A stretch of 64,000 bases of DNA, taken from Rhizobium sp. L51/94. Its GTDB lineage: Bacteria > Pseudomonadota > Alphaproteobacteria > Rhizobiales > Rhizobiaceae. The stretch covers positions 473,501 to 537,500 of the forward strand of contig NZ_CP072141.1 in NCBI RefSeq assembly GCF_019355555.1, read 5' to 3'. The notes beneath the pieces are model-generated. The model did not search any database, was not told the origin of the DNA, and worked only from the letters and a program-made list of their open reading frames with translations. Below, in pieces: positions 20,156-29,662 of this stretch. The translations under genes were made by a program, and so were the position numbers. The first letter of the stretch is position 1. Each line of letters starts with the position of its first letter.

Positions 20156-20805
20156 TTCTCCGCGTCCGTGGCAGCAGGCGGCTGCACCGTGTGCTTCATG
20201 ATCAGCGGCATCTGCGAAAGCGTGAACAGGATGGTGATCGGCATCGTCCCCCAGACCTTGAAAGCGACCCAGAAATCATCGGAGAAATTCCGCCAGATGA
20301 CTTCGTTGAGCACGGCAAGAAACAGGAAGAAGACGCCCCAGCGTACGCTCAGCTTGCGCCAGCCCTCGGCATCGAGCTGGAAGGCGGCATTGAAGACATA
20401 GCCGAGCAGCGACTTGCCGAACAGCAGGCCACCGAGCAACGCACAGCCGAACAGCGCATTGATGATCGTCGGCTTCATCTTGATGAAGGTCTCGTCCTGC
20501 AGGTAGATCGACAGCGAGCCGAATACCAGCACGACGATGCCGGAGACGAACGGCATGATCGGCAGGTGGCCGAGCACGAACTTCGAGACGATCAGCGACA
20601 CGATCGTCGCGGCCATGAACAACCCGGTGGCGACAAACAGCGGACCGCCCAGCGCTGAAAGCGCCGGAAATTGCGCCACCAGCCAGGGGCCGCGCAGGTT
20701 GGCAAAGAAAAACACCATCAGCGGCCCGATCTCGAGCGCCATCTTCAACATCGGATTCTGACGATCCGCCGTGCTGGGTGTTACGTCGCTTTCGCTGCTC
20801 GTCAT
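20152..20805 (-). CDS. yciB: Inner-membrane-spanning protein YciB / septation protein A
   Basis: A 217-residue protein with five or six helices of the YciB/IspZ family. Conserved [28 protein letters not shown] and the late [13 protein letters not shown] are present. In enteric bacteria YciB contributes to envelope integrity and in Shigella its loss blocks septation; the biochemical action is not known. Directly downstream of ftsY on the same strand (73 bases) and overlapping the DUF2585 gene. Confidence 0.9.
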   Translation of the reverse strand: MTSSESDVTPSTADRQNPMLKMALEIGPLMVFFFANLRGPWLVAQFPALSALGGPLFVATGLFMAATIVSLIVSKFVLGHLPIMPFVSGIVVLVFGSLSIYLQDETFIKMKPTIINALFGCALLGGLLFGKSLLGYVFNAAFQLDAEGWRKLSVRWGVFFLFLAVLNEVIWRNFSDDFWVAFKVWGTMPITILFTLSQMPLIMKHTVQPPAATDAEK

Positions 20806-20878
20806 TATCCGTCCTGACCTTGGTCCAAATCCCGTTGCGCCATGATCGGCGTCGATGGCTTATCTATGGCGCCGGTTG

Positions 20879-22399
20879 CTATCCGTCGATCCCCGCAATC
20901 GCCTGGGCGAACTCTTCCGCCTCGAACGGCTCCAGATCGTCCACCCCCTCGCCGACGCCGATGAAATAGACCGGCAGCTTGTGCTTGGCCGAGATGGCGA
21001 CAAGAATGCCGCCGCGGGCGGTGCCGTCAAGCTTGGTCATGATAAGACCGTTAACGCCGGCAACATTGCGGAAGATCTCGACCTGGTTGAGCGCATTCTG
21101 GCCGGTCGTCGCATCCAGCGTCTGCAGCACGGTGTGCGGCGCCTCGGGATCAAGCTTGCCGAGCACGCGGACGATCTTTTCGAGCTCGTCCATCAGCTCC
21201 TTCTTGTTCTGCAGCCGGCCGGCAGTGTCGATGATCAAGACGTCGGTGCCATCGGCTTTCGCCTGCTGGAATGCGTCGAATGCGAGACCGGAGGCATCGG
21301 CACCGATCTTGGTGCCGACAAAGGTCGACTTCGTCCGGTCGGCCCAGATCTTCAGCTGCTCGATGGCTGCGGCGCGGAACGTATCGCCGGCAGCAACCAT
21401 CACCTTCAGGCCGGAGCCCGACAGTTTGGACGCCAGCTTGCCGATCGTCGTGGTCTTGCCGGTTCCGTTGACGCCGACCACTAGGATAACATGCGGCTTA
21501 TGGCTGAGGTCGAGCTGCAGGGGCTTGGCCACCGGCTTCAGCACCTTGACGATCTCGGCCGCCATGATGCGGCTGACATCCTCGCCGGACACATCCTTGC
21601 CGTAGCGCTCCGAGGCCAGCGCATCGGTGATGCGCAAGGCCGTCTCGACGCCGAGATCGGCCTGGATCAGAAGGTCCTCGAGGTCCTGCAGCGTCTGGTC
21701 GTCGAGCTTACGCTTGGTAAACAGCGCCGTGATCTGGCCGGTGAGCTGCGACGAGGTCCGCGACAGGCCTGCACGCAGGCGCTGGAACCAGGTGGTCTTC
21801 GGGGATTCGGGGACGGGCGCGACGATGGCGGGACCGGTGGAAAAGCCTTTGGGGAGAATGGGAGGGGACGGGATGGTTGGCTGCGACGCCAGTTCGCCCC
21901 CCTCTGCCAGCTTCGCCGACATCTCCCCCACGAGGGGGGATATTGGCGCCGGAGCGGCCTTGGATGTTAAATCAGCCAGGCTGTCGACGATTGTCGTCGG
22001 AGCCGCGCCACTCTCCGTCTGATCTCCCCCCTTACGGGGGAGATGTCCCGCAGGGACAGAGGGGGGTGTCGCCCCACCCTCGGGAATCTCAGCCTCGGCT
22101 TCGAGCAACGCCAGTGGTGTGACGCCGAGATCGTCCAGCGCAGTGACGACAGGCAGGATCGGCGGCGTATCGTCCTCGGCATCGCCAACGATCCCATCGG
22201 CCGCAGGCCCACCGGCTGTCTCCATTTCCGCCGGCAAGACCGGATCGGCAGCCTCGGGCAGGTGCTCCTCGCGGCTCTTCGGCTCCAGCTCTGCGGCAAG
22301 ACCCTTGTCTTCGTCCGGCAGCAACTCGGCCGGAACCTCGTTGAAGCCCGGCTGGTCGTGGCGGAAGGTGAAGACTTTTTTGATGAAACCGATCGCCAT
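20879..22399 (-). CDS. ftsY: Signal recognition particle receptor FtsY
   Basis: A 506-residue SRP receptor GTPase that brings SRP-bound ribosomes to the Sec translocon. The NG domain is complete: GVNGTGKTTT at 309-318, DTAGR at 391-395 and TKLDG at 455-459. The N-terminal 200 residues form an acidic A domain, which here contains two stretches encoded by intergenic-type palindromic repeats in frame (residues about 108-127 and 151-171). The region is otherwise Pro/Ala/Glu rich and tolerant of insertion. Start MAIGFIKKVFTF is typical. Fifteen bases after mtaB; part of the dapF operon. Confidence 0.95.
   Translation of the reverse strand: MAIGFIKKVFTFRHDQPGFNEVPAELLPDEDKGLAAELEPKSREEHLPEAADPVLPAEMETAGGPAADGIVGDAEDDTPPILPVVTALDDLGVTPLALLEAEAEIPEGGATPPSVPAGHLPRKGGDQTESGAAPTTIVDSLADLTSKAAPAPISPLVGEMSAKLAEGGELASQPTIPSPPILPKGFSTGPAIVAPVPESPKTTWFQRLRAGLSRTSSQLTGQITALFTKRKLDDQTLQDLEDLLIQADLGVETALRITDALASERYGKDVSGEDVSRIMAAEIVKVLKPVAKPLQLDLSHKPHVILVVGVNGTGKTTTIGKLASKLSGSGLKVMVAAGDTFRAAAIEQLKIWADRTKSTFVGTKIGADASGLAFDAFQQAKADGTDVLIIDTAGRLQNKKELMDELEKIVRVLGKLDPEAPHTVLQTLDATTGQNALNQVEIFRNVAGVNGLIMTKLDGTARGGILVAISAKHKLPVYFIGVGEGVDDLEPFEAEEFAQAIAGIDG
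21892..21943. repeat. Palindromic repeat inserted in frame in ftsY, copy A
   Basis: Minus-strand reading of CCCCCTCGTGGGGGAGATG then GGCGAAGCTGGCAGAGGGGGG, a sequence type I know as a common intergenic repeat of rhizobia. Here it encodes PISPLVGEMSAKLAEGGEL of FtsY. Confidence 0.65.
22021..22072. repeat. Palindromic repeat inserted in frame in ftsY, copy B
   Basis: Plus-strand GATCTCCCCCCTTACGGG, then GGAGATGTCCCGCAGGGACA and GAGGGGGGT; strongly palindromic (TCCCCC/GGGGGA and GTCCC/GGGAC). On the minus strand it encodes TPPSVPAGHLPRKGGDQ of FtsY, a peptide typical of translated rhizobial repeats. Confidence 0.65.
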
Positions 22400-22413
22400 G
22401 AAAATTCCGTCAG

Positions 22414-23688
22414 TCAGGCCGCGTTTGCGGCGTCAAGTTGTATATCGAGGCGCTTGCCGTCGTGGCCGGTGATGACGGCCGGGACTAGCGCACGAGGCGC
22501 AAGGCCCGGAGCCGCGACAAGCGTGAAGTTTTCCGTATGCGCCATACCGTTGTTTTCGACAAGCAGCCATTGCGTCGTGCCGACCATGCCATCCAGATGG
22601 GATTGCTGCAGCCGAAGACCAGTGGCACGCAGCCGGGCTGCCCGCTCCTTGACGACGGCCCGGTCGAGCTGTGGCATGCGCGCTGCCGGCGTCTCCGGCC
22701 GCGGACTATAAGGAAACACATGCAGATGGGCGATGCCGGCTTCTTCCGCCATACTCACCGCATTCTCGAACATTGCTTCTGTCTCGGTCGGGAAGCCGGC
22801 GATCATGTCGGCGCCGAGGCTGATACCCGGCCGCAACCGCCGGACCTCGGCGCAGAAGGCGAGCGCCTCGGCACGCGAATGGCGGCGTTTCATCCGCTTC
22901 AGGATCATGTCGTCGCCATGCTGCAGAGACAGGTGCAGATGCGGCATGAAGCGCGGCTCGTCGGCGATCAGGTCGATCAGGTGCCGGTCTGCCTCGATAC
23001 TGTCGATCGACGACAGCCGCAGCCGGCGGATTTCGGGCACTTGGCGCAAAAGGGTCTTGGCCAGCATCCCCAGCGTCGGCCGGCCCGGCAGGTCGCCGCC
23101 ATAGCTGGTGGCATCGACGCCCGTCAGCACGATCTCGACATAGCCTGACGCCACCAGCTGGCGCGCCTGCTCGACAACTGATCCCATCGGCACCGAGCGG
23201 GAATTGCCCCGTCCATACGGAATGATGCAGAAAGTGCAGCGGTGGTCGCAGCCGTTCTGCACCTGGATGAAGGCGCGCACATGCCCGTCGATGTGTTTGA
23301 CCATCTGCGGCGCCGTGTGGCGGACGCTCATGATGTCGTTGACGCGCAGCTTTTCTTCCGCCGAAACGCCGAAATCAGGCAATGCCCGGTAAGAGGTTTG
23401 GGTCAGCTTTTCTTCGTTGCCGAGCACCATGTCGACCTCGGGCATCTCGGCAAATGTCTGCTTCTCGGTCTGGGCAGCACAACCTGAAACGATGATGCGG
23501 GCATGCGGATTGTCGCGCCGCGCCCGCCGGATCGCCTGGCGCGCCTGGCGCACGGCCTCGCCGGTGACCGCGCAGGTGTTGACGAGGATGGCATTGTTCA
23601 GCCCGGCCTTCTCAGCCTGGCCGCGCATCACTTCGGATTCGTAGGTATTGAGCCTGCAGCCGAAGGTAATGACCTCGACGCCGCTCAC
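22414..23688 (-). CDS. mtaB: tRNA t6A37 methylthiotransferase MtaB
   Basis: A 424-residue radical-SAM enzyme that adds a methylthio group to t6A at position 37 of tRNAs reading ANN codons. The MTTase domain begins [16 protein letters not shown] with further cysteines in [10 protein letters not shown] and VSGCAAQTE; the radical SAM cluster is CDHRCTFC; a TRAM-like region ends the protein. The GTG at 23688 is chosen: it overlaps the dapF stop in GTGA. A longer frame to 24216 runs antisense-free through dapF and is spurious. Confidence 0.93.
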   Translation of the reverse strand: MSGVEVITFGCRLNTYESEVMRGQAEKAGLNNAILVNTCAVTGEAVRQARQAIRRARRDNPHARIIVSGCAAQTEKQTFAEMPEVDMVLGNEEKLTQTSYRALPDFGVSAEEKLRVNDIMSVRHTAPQMVKHIDGHVRAFIQVQNGCDHRCTFCIIPYGRGNSRSVPMGSVVEQARQLVASGYVEIVLTGVDATSYGGDLPGRPTLGMLAKTLLRQVPEIRRLRLSSIDSIEADRHLIDLIADEPRFMPHLHLSLQHGDDMILKRMKRRHSRAEALAFCAEVRRLRPGISLGADMIAGFPTETEAMFENAVSMAEEAGIAHLHVFPYSPRPETPAARMPQLDRAVVKERAARLRATGLRLQQSHLDGMVGTTQWLLVENNGMAHTENFTLVAAPGLAPRALVPAVITGHDGKRLDIQLDAANAA

Positions 23689-24590
23689 CGCACCGACGCC
23701 ACTTCGGATTGTTCGTCGCGCGAAAACACGCCTGTCGCCGGATCGACCCTGCCCGACCACTCCCATTCGGCCGGACCCGTCATGACGACGTGATCGTCGT
23801 CGCGCCACTCGATCTGAAGCTTGCCGCGCGGCACGCTGCTGGCAACGTCGATCTCGACGGTGCGACCGGTGCGGCCGGTGCGCGCAGCACTGACGCCGGC
23901 GGCACAGGCGGCAGATCCGCAGGCAAGCGTCAGCCCGGCGCCGCGCTCCCAGGTGCGGGTGATCATAGACGACGGCGAGGTCACCTGCGCCAGTGTGATA
24001 TTGGCCTTTTCGGGAAACATCGGATGGTTTTCGAGCATCGGTCCGAAACGGGCGAGATCGTAGGACATCACGTCGCGCTCGACCCAGAAGATCGCGTGCG
24101 GATTGCCCATCGACATCACGGCAGGCGAATGCAGGATCGGCGCGTCGATCGGGCCTATCTGCAGTTCGATGCGGCTGGTGTCGAAGAACTCTTCCGACAG
24201 CGGGATCCTGTCCCATTCGAACACCGGCCTGCCCATGTCAACCGAGATCGTCCCATCATCGTGCTCGACTGCATTGAGGACGCCGGCGACGGTCTGGAAG
24301 GTGAAAACCTTGCGGCCGGTCTCCGATGAAAGCGCCTGCACGACGCAGCGCGTACCATTGCCGCAGGCCTGAGCCTTGGTGCCATCGCAGTTGAGGATGT
24401 CGATCCAGGCGTCGGTGCCCTGGGCCTTCGGGTCGTGGATGGCCATGATCTGGTCGAATTGCGTGGCCGGATCGGCATTCAGCGCAATCGCTGCCGCCGG
24501 CGTCACCTTGTCCTTGCGACCGCGCATGTCGACGACCAGAATCTTGTTGCCAAGCCCGTTCATGCGCGCAAATTCGACCGTGTCACCCAT
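23685..24590 (-). CDS. dapF: Diaminopimelate epimerase
   Basis: A 301-residue enzyme converting LL- to meso-diaminopimelate for lysine and peptidoglycan synthesis. Both catalytic cysteines are in their motifs: ACGNGTRC (Cys76) and LACGSAACA (Cys224). MNPH-type text appears as [11 protein letters not shown]. The start [16 protein letters not shown] is preferred, with GGAACG just upstream; ATG codons at 24602 and 24677 give extra residues not found in relatives. First gene of the minus-strand operon leading to mtaB, ftsY, yciB and DUF2585. Confidence 0.95.
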   Translation of the reverse strand: MGDTVEFARMNGLGNKILVVDMRGRKDKVTPAAAIALNADPATQFDQIMAIHDPKAQGTDAWIDILNCDGTKAQACGNGTRCVVQALSSETGRKVFTFQTVAGVLNAVEHDDGTISVDMGRPVFEWDRIPLSEEFFDTSRIELQIGPIDAPILHSPAVMSMGNPHAIFWVERDVMSYDLARFGPMLENHPMFPEKANITLAQVTSPSSMITRTWERGAGLTLACGSAACAAGVSAARTGRTGRTVEIDVASSVPRGKLQIEWRDDDHVVMTGPAEWEWSGRVDPATGVFSRDEQSEVASVR

Positions 24591-24715
24591 CAGACGTTCC
24601 ATTGTTGGAGCCTGTATATGGCGGAAATGGCCGCGAATTACCAGTCTTGGCGCAAGACAGGCCGCCTGCCTCGCCAAGCTTGACCAATAGCAACCTAAGC
24701 GAGCACATTGAGCCT

Positions 24716-25000
24716 ATGACCGACTACACTTACATCGTCACGAACCACAAGCACGGCACCCTCTACATCGGAGTGACCTCGGACCTCGCACGCCGCATCC
24801 ACGAACACCGCGAAGCCCTCACCCCCGGCTTCACCGCCACATACGGCTGCCGGCGACTGGCCTGGTACGAAGAGCACTTCAACATCCAGGACGCCATCCA
24901 GCGCGAAAAGTCCCTCAAGCGCTGGTATCGCCAATGGAAGATCGATCTGATCGAAAAAACCAACCCGGATTGGAGGGACCTGTATTACGAGCTGTGGTGA
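24716..25000 (+). CDS. GIY-YIG nuclease-family protein
   Basis: A 94-residue single-domain GIY-YIG protein. The motif is YIVTN...TLYIGVTSDLARRIHEHR, with the conserved Tyr pair and Arg; a Glu expected at the metal site is in the EKSLKRW region. The MTDYTYIV start fits the family of small UPF0213-like proteins. Catalytic function of these is mostly unproven; they are often mobile-looking and multi-copy in rhizobia. It lies divergently from dapF and immediately before two repeat units, with 915 bases to ffh. Confidence 0.82.
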   Translation: MTDYTYIVTNHKHGTLYIGVTSDLARRIHEHREALTPGFTATYGCRRLAWYEEHFNIQDAIQREKSLKRWYRQWKIDLIEKTNPDWRDLYYELW

Positions 25001-25009
25001 ACATGGTGG

Positions 25010-25244
25010 TCCTCGGGTCGAGCCCGAGGATGACGAATTGTGGGGGCTTGGCTTTGTCGATGCAAGGGCTGCGTTTGAGGCGCCAACTTCAGAATGACGG
25101 TCATCCGCTAAAGCCTGTCGACAAGCCCGCACCAACCACCCAGCACCACCGCCCCATACCGTCCACACGCACCACCTTCAAACGGCAACCCCACCCACGG
25201 GGTTCGTCATCCTCGGGCTTGACCCGAGGATCCAAACGCAAGCC
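25010..25244. repeat. Repeat unit with inverted ends, copy 1
   Basis: Begins TCCTCGGGTCGAGCCCGAGG then ATGACGA and ends with the inverted form TCGTCATCCTCGGGCTTGAC then CCGAGGATCCAAACGCAAG. The enclosed 170 bases share AGAATGACGGTCA(T/C)CCGCTAAAG and AAACGGCAACCCCACCC-like text with copy 2. Confidence 0.75.
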
Positions 25245-25339
25245 ACCGTAAGTATTTCAGGGGCCCCGGCTTAGCGGAAAACCGGGGTAGGCGGCATGCG
25301 TGCCATGCGTTCACCACGAATGCCGCACCGCTTGCGCCT

Positions 25340-25563
25340 GGATCCTCGGGTCGAGCCCGAGGATGACGAAGTGCGGTGGGCTGGGCTTTGCCACAGCAAG
25401 GACTATGTTTGGGGGCGCCAATTACAGAATGACGGTCACCCGCTAAAGGCCGGCCGACAAGACCGACCACCCCGCACCACCCATCCCGCACCACCGCCAC
25501 ACGGCAGCCCCACCCCCGGGGCTCGTCATCCTCGGGCTTGACCCGAGGATCCAAACGCAAGCG
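25340..25563. repeat. Repeat unit with inverted ends, copy 2
   Basis: Same plan as copy 1, offset by 333 bases at its left end and 319 at its right end, with the same about 30-base inverted ends (GGATCCTCGGGTCGAGCCCG ... and its reverse). Neither copy has a transposase or a credible reading frame. Confidence 0.75.
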
Positions 25564-25689
25564 ACCGCCGGAGGATGACGAACCCCAAGGGCCGGGCTTT
25601 CCCAAAACAAGCACAGCCCCCCGGAATTACCCATCCCCCGCTCGCGACCGGGCAATTTCCTCGCCGATCTTGACTTTCCCGCCCAATTG

Positions 25690-25809
25690 CTGTTTACCGC
25701 GCCCATCTGCGACGAGCTCAAGCCTCCTAGCCGCCGACCGGGACCCCGCAAGGGAATTGGATCCCGGAGGTCAACACCCGACAGCGCGATGCGCCCTCGG
25801 GTGCTTTTT
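25690..25809 (+). ncRNA. Structured RNA upstream of ffh, candidate
   Basis: Two hairpins in series about 110-180 bases before ffh: CCGGGA (25738-25743) with TCCCGG (25762-25767) enclosing CCC/GGG, then a terminator hairpin. A structured RNA upstream of alphaproteobacterial ffh genes has been described as a family; this placement and shape fit, but I cannot check the consensus. It could be a leader that ends early or a separate small RNA. The 5' end is a guess. Confidence 0.4.
25775..25809 (+). terminator. Terminator hairpin ahead of ffh
   Basis: CACCCGA (25775-25781) pairs with TCGGGTG (25797-25803), with an inner GCGC/GCGC stem, followed by CTTTTTGG. It would end transcription 111 bases before the ffh start, implying either attenuation or a separate upstream transcript. 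Confidence 0.65.
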
Positions 25810-25919
25810 GGCTTTGCGTCTTGTTTTCGTCAAGGAAAAGAACAAAGTTTCCGGCCGACGCCGCGCGATGCCCTGAGGCGATATGCGGTCAAAAAATCGG
25901 AAGCGAGAAGGAAGAGCTG

Positions 25920-27506
25920 ATGTTTGAAAACCTCCAGGACCGACTTGGCTCCATTCTGAATGGACTGACCGGCCGTGGCGCTTTGTCGGAAGCCGATGTT
26001 TCCGCAGCGCTGCGCGAGGTTCGCCGTGCTCTTCTCGAAGCCGACGTGGCGCTCGACGTCGTGCGTGGCTTTACCGATCGCGTCCGTGAAAAGGCCATCG
26101 GCGCCGAAGTCTTGAAGTCGATCAAGCCCGGCCAGATGGTCGTCAAGATCGTTCATGACGAGCTGATCGAGATGCTCGGTGCCGACAGCGTCGGCGTCGA
26201 TTTGAATGCGCCGGCCCCCGTCGTCATCATGATGGTCGGCCTGCAGGGCTCGGGCAAGACCACGACATCGGCCAAGATTGCCCACCGGCTGACGACACGG
26301 GACCGCAAGAAGGTGCTGATGGCATCGCTCGATACGCGGCGCCCGGCCGCCCAGGAGCAGTTGCGCCAGCTCGGCGTGCAGGCCTCCATCGACGTGCTGC
26401 CGATCATTGCCGGCCAGTCACCGACAGACATTGCCGCCCGCGCGGTGCAGGCTGCCCGCCTTGGCGGCCACGATGTCGTCATCCTCGACACCGCCGGTCG
26501 CACCCATATCGACGAGCCGCTGATGGTCGAGATGGCCGAGATCAAGCGCAAGTCGAACCCGCACGAGATCCTGCTGGTCGCCGATAGCCTGACCGGCCAG
26601 GACGCGGTGAATCTTGCCCGGAATTTCGACGAGCGCGTCGGCATCACCGGTCTTGTGCTGACCCGCATGGACGGCGACGGCCGCGGCGGTGCGGCCCTTT
26701 CGATGCGCGCCGTCACCGGCAAGCCGATCAAGCTGATCGGTACCGGCGAAAAAATGGGCGAGCTGGAAGAGTTCCATCCGCGCCGCATCGCCGACCGCAT
26801 TCTCGGCATGGGCGACATCGTCTCGCTCGTCGAGCGTGCCGCCGAGAATATCGACGCCGAGAAGGCGTCCGCCATGGCCGCCAAGATGGCCAAGGGCAAG
26901 TTTGACCTCAACGACCTCGCCGACCAGCTGCGCCAGATGCAGAAGATGGGCGGCATGGGCGGCATCATGGGAATGATGCCCGGCATGTCGGGCATGAAGG
27001 ACAAGATGGCCGCCGCCGGCCTCGACGACAAGCTGTTTGGCCGCCAGATCGCCATCATCCAGTCGATGACCAAGGCCGAGCGCGCCAATCCCGATATCCT
27101 CAAGCATTCCCGCAAGAAGCGCATCGCCGCCGGCTCCGGTACCGATTCCGCCGCTATCAACAAGCTCCTGAAGATGCACCGCCAGATGGCCGACATGATG
27201 AAAGCCATGGGGGCTAAGGGCAAGGGCGGCATGATGAAGCAGATGATGGGTGGCCTTGCCGGCAAGATGGGCCTCGGCGGCATGGGCGGAATGGGCGGCA
27301 TGCCCGATCTCTCCAGCCTCGATCCGAAGCAGCTGGAAGCCCTGCAGAAGCAGGCGGAGGCGGCTGGCCTCGGCCGTCCCGGCAGCATGCCCGGGCTTGG
27401 TGGCATGGGCGGTGGAATGGGTGGCCTGCCGGGTCTCGGCGGCCCCAAGCTTCCCGGCCTTGGCGGTGGTTTTCCTGGCCTGCCCGGCCTGCCGAAGAAG
27501 AAGTAA
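25920..27506 (+). CDS. ffh: Signal recognition particle protein Ffh
   Basis: A 528-residue SRP GTPase, which binds 4.5S RNA and signal sequences of nascent membrane proteins and docks on FtsY. GTPase motifs GLQGSGKTTT, DTAGRTHID and TRMDGDGRGG are present. The M domain from about 330 is very Met-rich and the last 100 residues are Gly/Met repeats (GGMGG), a longer tail than in E. coli Ffh (453). Start MFENLQDRLGSIL follows GAAGGAAGAG. The chorismate mutase gene starts 12 bases after its stop. Confidence 0.96.
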   Translation: MFENLQDRLGSILNGLTGRGALSEADVSAALREVRRALLEADVALDVVRGFTDRVREKAIGAEVLKSIKPGQMVVKIVHDELIEMLGADSVGVDLNAPAPVVIMMVGLQGSGKTTTSAKIAHRLTTRDRKKVLMASLDTRRPAAQEQLRQLGVQASIDVLPIIAGQSPTDIAARAVQAARLGGHDVVILDTAGRTHIDEPLMVEMAEIKRKSNPHEILLVADSLTGQDAVNLARNFDERVGITGLVLTRMDGDGRGGAALSMRAVTGKPIKLIGTGEKMGELEEFHPRRIADRILGMGDIVSLVERAAENIDAEKASAMAAKMAKGKFDLNDLADQLRQMQKMGGMGGIMGMMPGMSGMKDKMAAAGLDDKLFGRQIAIIQSMTKAERANPDILKHSRKKRIAAGSGTDSAAINKLLKMHRQMADMMKAMGAKGKGGMMKQMMGGLAGKMGLGGMGGMGGMPDLSSLDPKQLEALQKQAEAAGLGRPGSMPGLGGMGGGMGGLPGLGGPKLPGLGGGFPGLPGLPKKK

Positions 27507-27518
27507 GGGAGCGCCCTA

Positions 27519-27821
27519 ATGACCGATAACGACGTCAAGACCCAGCTTTCCGGCTACCGTCAGTCGATCGACAACATCGACGCCGCGCTGGTCCACATGT
27601 TGGCCGAACGCTTCAGCTGCACCAAGGCAGTCGGCGTTCTCAAGGCAAAGTACAATTTGCCGCCGGCCGATCCGGCGCGCGAGGAATACCAGATCGAACG
27701 TCTGCGGCGGCTTGCCAAGGATGCCGATCTGGACCCGGATTTCGCCGAGAAGTTTCTGAACTTCGTCATTACCGAAGTCATCCGGCACCACGAACAGATC
27801 GCCGCCGAATTCAAGGCATGA
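27519..27821 (+). CDS. Chorismate mutase, AroQ class
   Basis: A 100-residue all-helical chorismate mutase that makes prephenate for Phe and Tyr. Typical AroQ text: YRQSIDNIDAALVHMLAERF, then CTKAVGVLKAKYNLPPADP and EYQIERLRRLA; the late VITEVIRHHEQ completes the domain. The catalytic Arg, Lys and Glu/Gln set is consistent, with Arg in SYRQSID and Lys in KAKYNLP. It sits between ffh and rpsP in rhizobia, probably co-transcribed with ffh. Confidence 0.88.
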   Translation: MTDNDVKTQLSGYRQSIDNIDAALVHMLAERFSCTKAVGVLKAKYNLPPADPAREEYQIERLRRLAKDADLDPDFAEKFLNFVITEVIRHHEQIAAEFKA

Positions 27822-27892
27822 TCGACAAGAACTGAAAGACAAAAGGCCGCCCGCCAAGGCGTCCTGACAACACTCTGAAGGAGTATGATACA

Positions 27893-28267
27893 ATGGCACT
27901 GAAAATTCGTCTCGCCCGCGGTGGCTCCAAGAAGCGCCCTTACTACCACGTCGTCGTTGCCGACGCCCGTTCGCCACGCGACGGCCGCTTCCTCGAAAAG
28001 GTCGGTTCGTGGAACCCGATGCTCGCCAAGGAAGATGCCAAGCGCGTCGAACTCGACACCGCCCGCATCCAGCATTGGATCGACCAGGGCGCCCAGCCGA
28101 CCGACCGCGTCCTGCGCTTCCTGTCTGAAGCCGGCGTTGCCAAGCGCGATCCGCGCAGCAACCCGGAAAAGGCAAAGCCAGGCAAGAAGGCCGAAGAGCG
28201 TATCGCTGAACGCGCCCAGAAGGCTGCCGACATCGCCGCCGCTGCCGAGACTGCTGCTGCCGAATAA
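27893..28267 (+). CDS. rpsP: 30S ribosomal protein S16
   Basis: A 124-residue S16. The core [24 protein letters not shown] and GSWNPM are canonical. Beyond about residue 85 it has a Lys/Ala/Glu-rich tail ([16 protein letters not shown]...), about 40 residues longer than E. coli S16 and common in Rhizobiales. Own ribosome binding site AAGGAG. Followed by a strong terminator, so rimM and trmD may use a second promoter or read-through. Confidence 0.97.
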   Translation: MALKIRLARGGSKKRPYYHVVVADARSPRDGRFLEKVGSWNPMLAKEDAKRVELDTARIQHWIDQGAQPTDRVLRFLSEAGVAKRDPRSNPEKAKPGKKAEERIAERAQKAADIAAAAETAAAE

Positions 28268-28289
28268 GCCGTCACAGGCAATCACCGGA

Positions 28290-28322
28290 GCGGGTGGCAT
28301 GGAGACATGCCGCCCGCTTTTT
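28290..28322 (+). terminator. Terminator after rpsP
   Basis: GCGGGTGGCATG (28290-28301) pairs with CATGCCGCCCGC (28306-28317) around GAGA, with TTTTT next. Only 22 bases after the rpsP stop. Confidence 0.88.
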
Positions 28323-28391
28323 ATTTGCCATCGTTCTCCGTTCCTCTATGAGAAGAACGATGTTCACCCTCATTCGATCTGCGGCATAGTC

Positions 28392-28958
28392 ATGGCGAAA
28401 CTCCAAAACCCCATTCTGATGGCCACACTTGGCGGCGCGCAGGGCCTGCGCGGCGAAGTCAGGGCGCGCTCCTACACGTCCGATCCGATGGCGCTTGCCG
28501 AATACGGCAACCTGCACGCCGCCGATGGCCGCACGTTCGAGGTGCTGGACATCCGCGCCAGCAAGACTGTCGTCATCATCCGGTTTCGCGGCATCAACGA
28601 CCGCGAGGCTGCCGAAGCGCTGAACGGCCTCGAGCTGTTCGTCGAACGCGAGGACTTGCCGGACGACGAACTCGACGACGACGAATTCTTCTACGCCGAC
28701 CTCGAGGGTCTGGAAGTCGTCGATGCCAAGGGCGTCGGCTACGGCGTCGTCAGCGGCGTCTACGATTTTGGCGCCGGCGACCTGCTGGAACTGAAGGGAC
28801 CGGGCAAGCGCCCCGTGCTGATCCCCTTTTCCGAAGCAGCCGTGCTGGAGATCGACCTCGAGAACCGCAAGGTGCTGATCGACCCGATGGCTGCCGGCCT
28901 GATCGACGATCCGACCGACATCGGCCAGCCGCCAAAAACCGACCGCCCGAAGAAGTAG
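28392..28958 (+). CDS. rimM: Ribosome maturation factor RimM
   Basis: A 188-residue protein needed for assembly of the 30S head; binds S19. The N-terminal barrel has [17 protein letters not shown] and the C-terminal PRC barrel has [17 protein letters not shown] and VLIPF. The start [15 protein letters not shown] is clear; a same-frame extension into rpsP is rejected. trmD begins five bases after the stop. Confidence 0.93.
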   Translation: MAKLQNPILMATLGGAQGLRGEVRARSYTSDPMALAEYGNLHAADGRTFEVLDIRASKTVVIIRFRGINDREAAEALNGLELFVEREDLPDDELDDDEFFYADLEGLEVVDAKGVGYGVVSGVYDFGAGDLLELKGPGKRPVLIPFSEAAVLEIDLENRKVLIDPMAAGLIDDPTDIGQPPKTDRPKK

Positions 28959-28963
28959 GTCCG

Positions 28964-29662
28964 ATGAGTTTCCGGGCGACCATCCTGACGCTCTATCCCG
29001 AGATGTTTCCCGGCCACCTCGCGACATCTCTTGCAGGCAAGGCGTCGGCGCGCGGCCAGTGGTCGCTCGACACGCTGCAGATCCGCGATTTTGCCACCGA
29101 TCGCCACCGCACCGTCGACGACACGCCGGCCGGCGGAGGCGCCGGCATGGTGCTGAAGCCCGACGTGCTCGCCCGCGCCATCGACCACGCCGGCTCTGAC
29201 GACGGTCGCCCCCGCCTGCTGATGAGCCCGCGCGGAAGGCCGTTGACGCAGCAACGCGTCCGCCAACTGGCGGCGGGGCCGGGCGTCGTCATCGTCTGCG
29301 GCCGCTTCGAGGGCGTCGACCAGCGTGTGATCGATGCCCGCGACCTCGAGGAAATCTCGATTGGCGACTACATCCTCTCCGGCGGCGAACCGGCAGCGCT
29401 GGTGCTGCTGGATGCCATCATCCGCATCCTGCCCGGCGTCATGGGCAACGACCTCTCCGGTACGCACGAGAGCTTCGAAAACGGCATGCTGGAGCACCCG
29501 CATTATACGCGCCCGCAGCAGTGGGAAGGCCGCGAGATCCCGGCTGTCCTGACATCGGGCAACCACGGCGCCATCGCCAGATGGCAGGCCGAGGAGGCCT
29601 TGAAGCTGACACGGGCGCGCCGGCCCGACCTGCTCGACGATGCCGACGTGTCAGGCCGCTGA
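28964..29662 (+). CDS. trmD: tRNA (guanine37-N1)-methyltransferase
   Basis: A 232-residue SPOUT methyltransferase making m1G37, which prevents frameshifting at proline codons. Conserved [20 protein letters not shown] and the knot region [15 protein letters not shown] with [15 protein letters not shown] are all present. Linked to rimM. 229 bases separate it from rplS, so rplS probably has its own promoter, unlike the tight E. coli operon. Confidence 0.96.
   Translation: MSFRATILTLYPEMFPGHLATSLAGKASARGQWSLDTLQIRDFATDRHRTVDDTPAGGGAGMVLKPDVLARAIDHAGSDDGRPRLLMSPRGRPLTQQRVRQLAAGPGVVIVCGRFEGVDQRVIDARDLEEISIGDYILSGGEPAALVLLDAIIRILPGVMGNDLSGTHESFENGMLEHPHYTRPQQWEGREIPAVLTSGNHGAIARWQAEEALKLTRARRPDLLDDADVSGR

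Noticed and set aside
23689..24216. N-terminal extension of mtaB to 600 residues
   Set aside because: It runs through dapF coding DNA on the same strand; the GTG overlapping the dapF stop gives a normal-length MtaB.
25207..25876. Several frames of 80-135 codons before ffh
   Set aside because: They are translations of the palindromic repeat units in both strands, full of Pro/Arg/Gly, without start signals.
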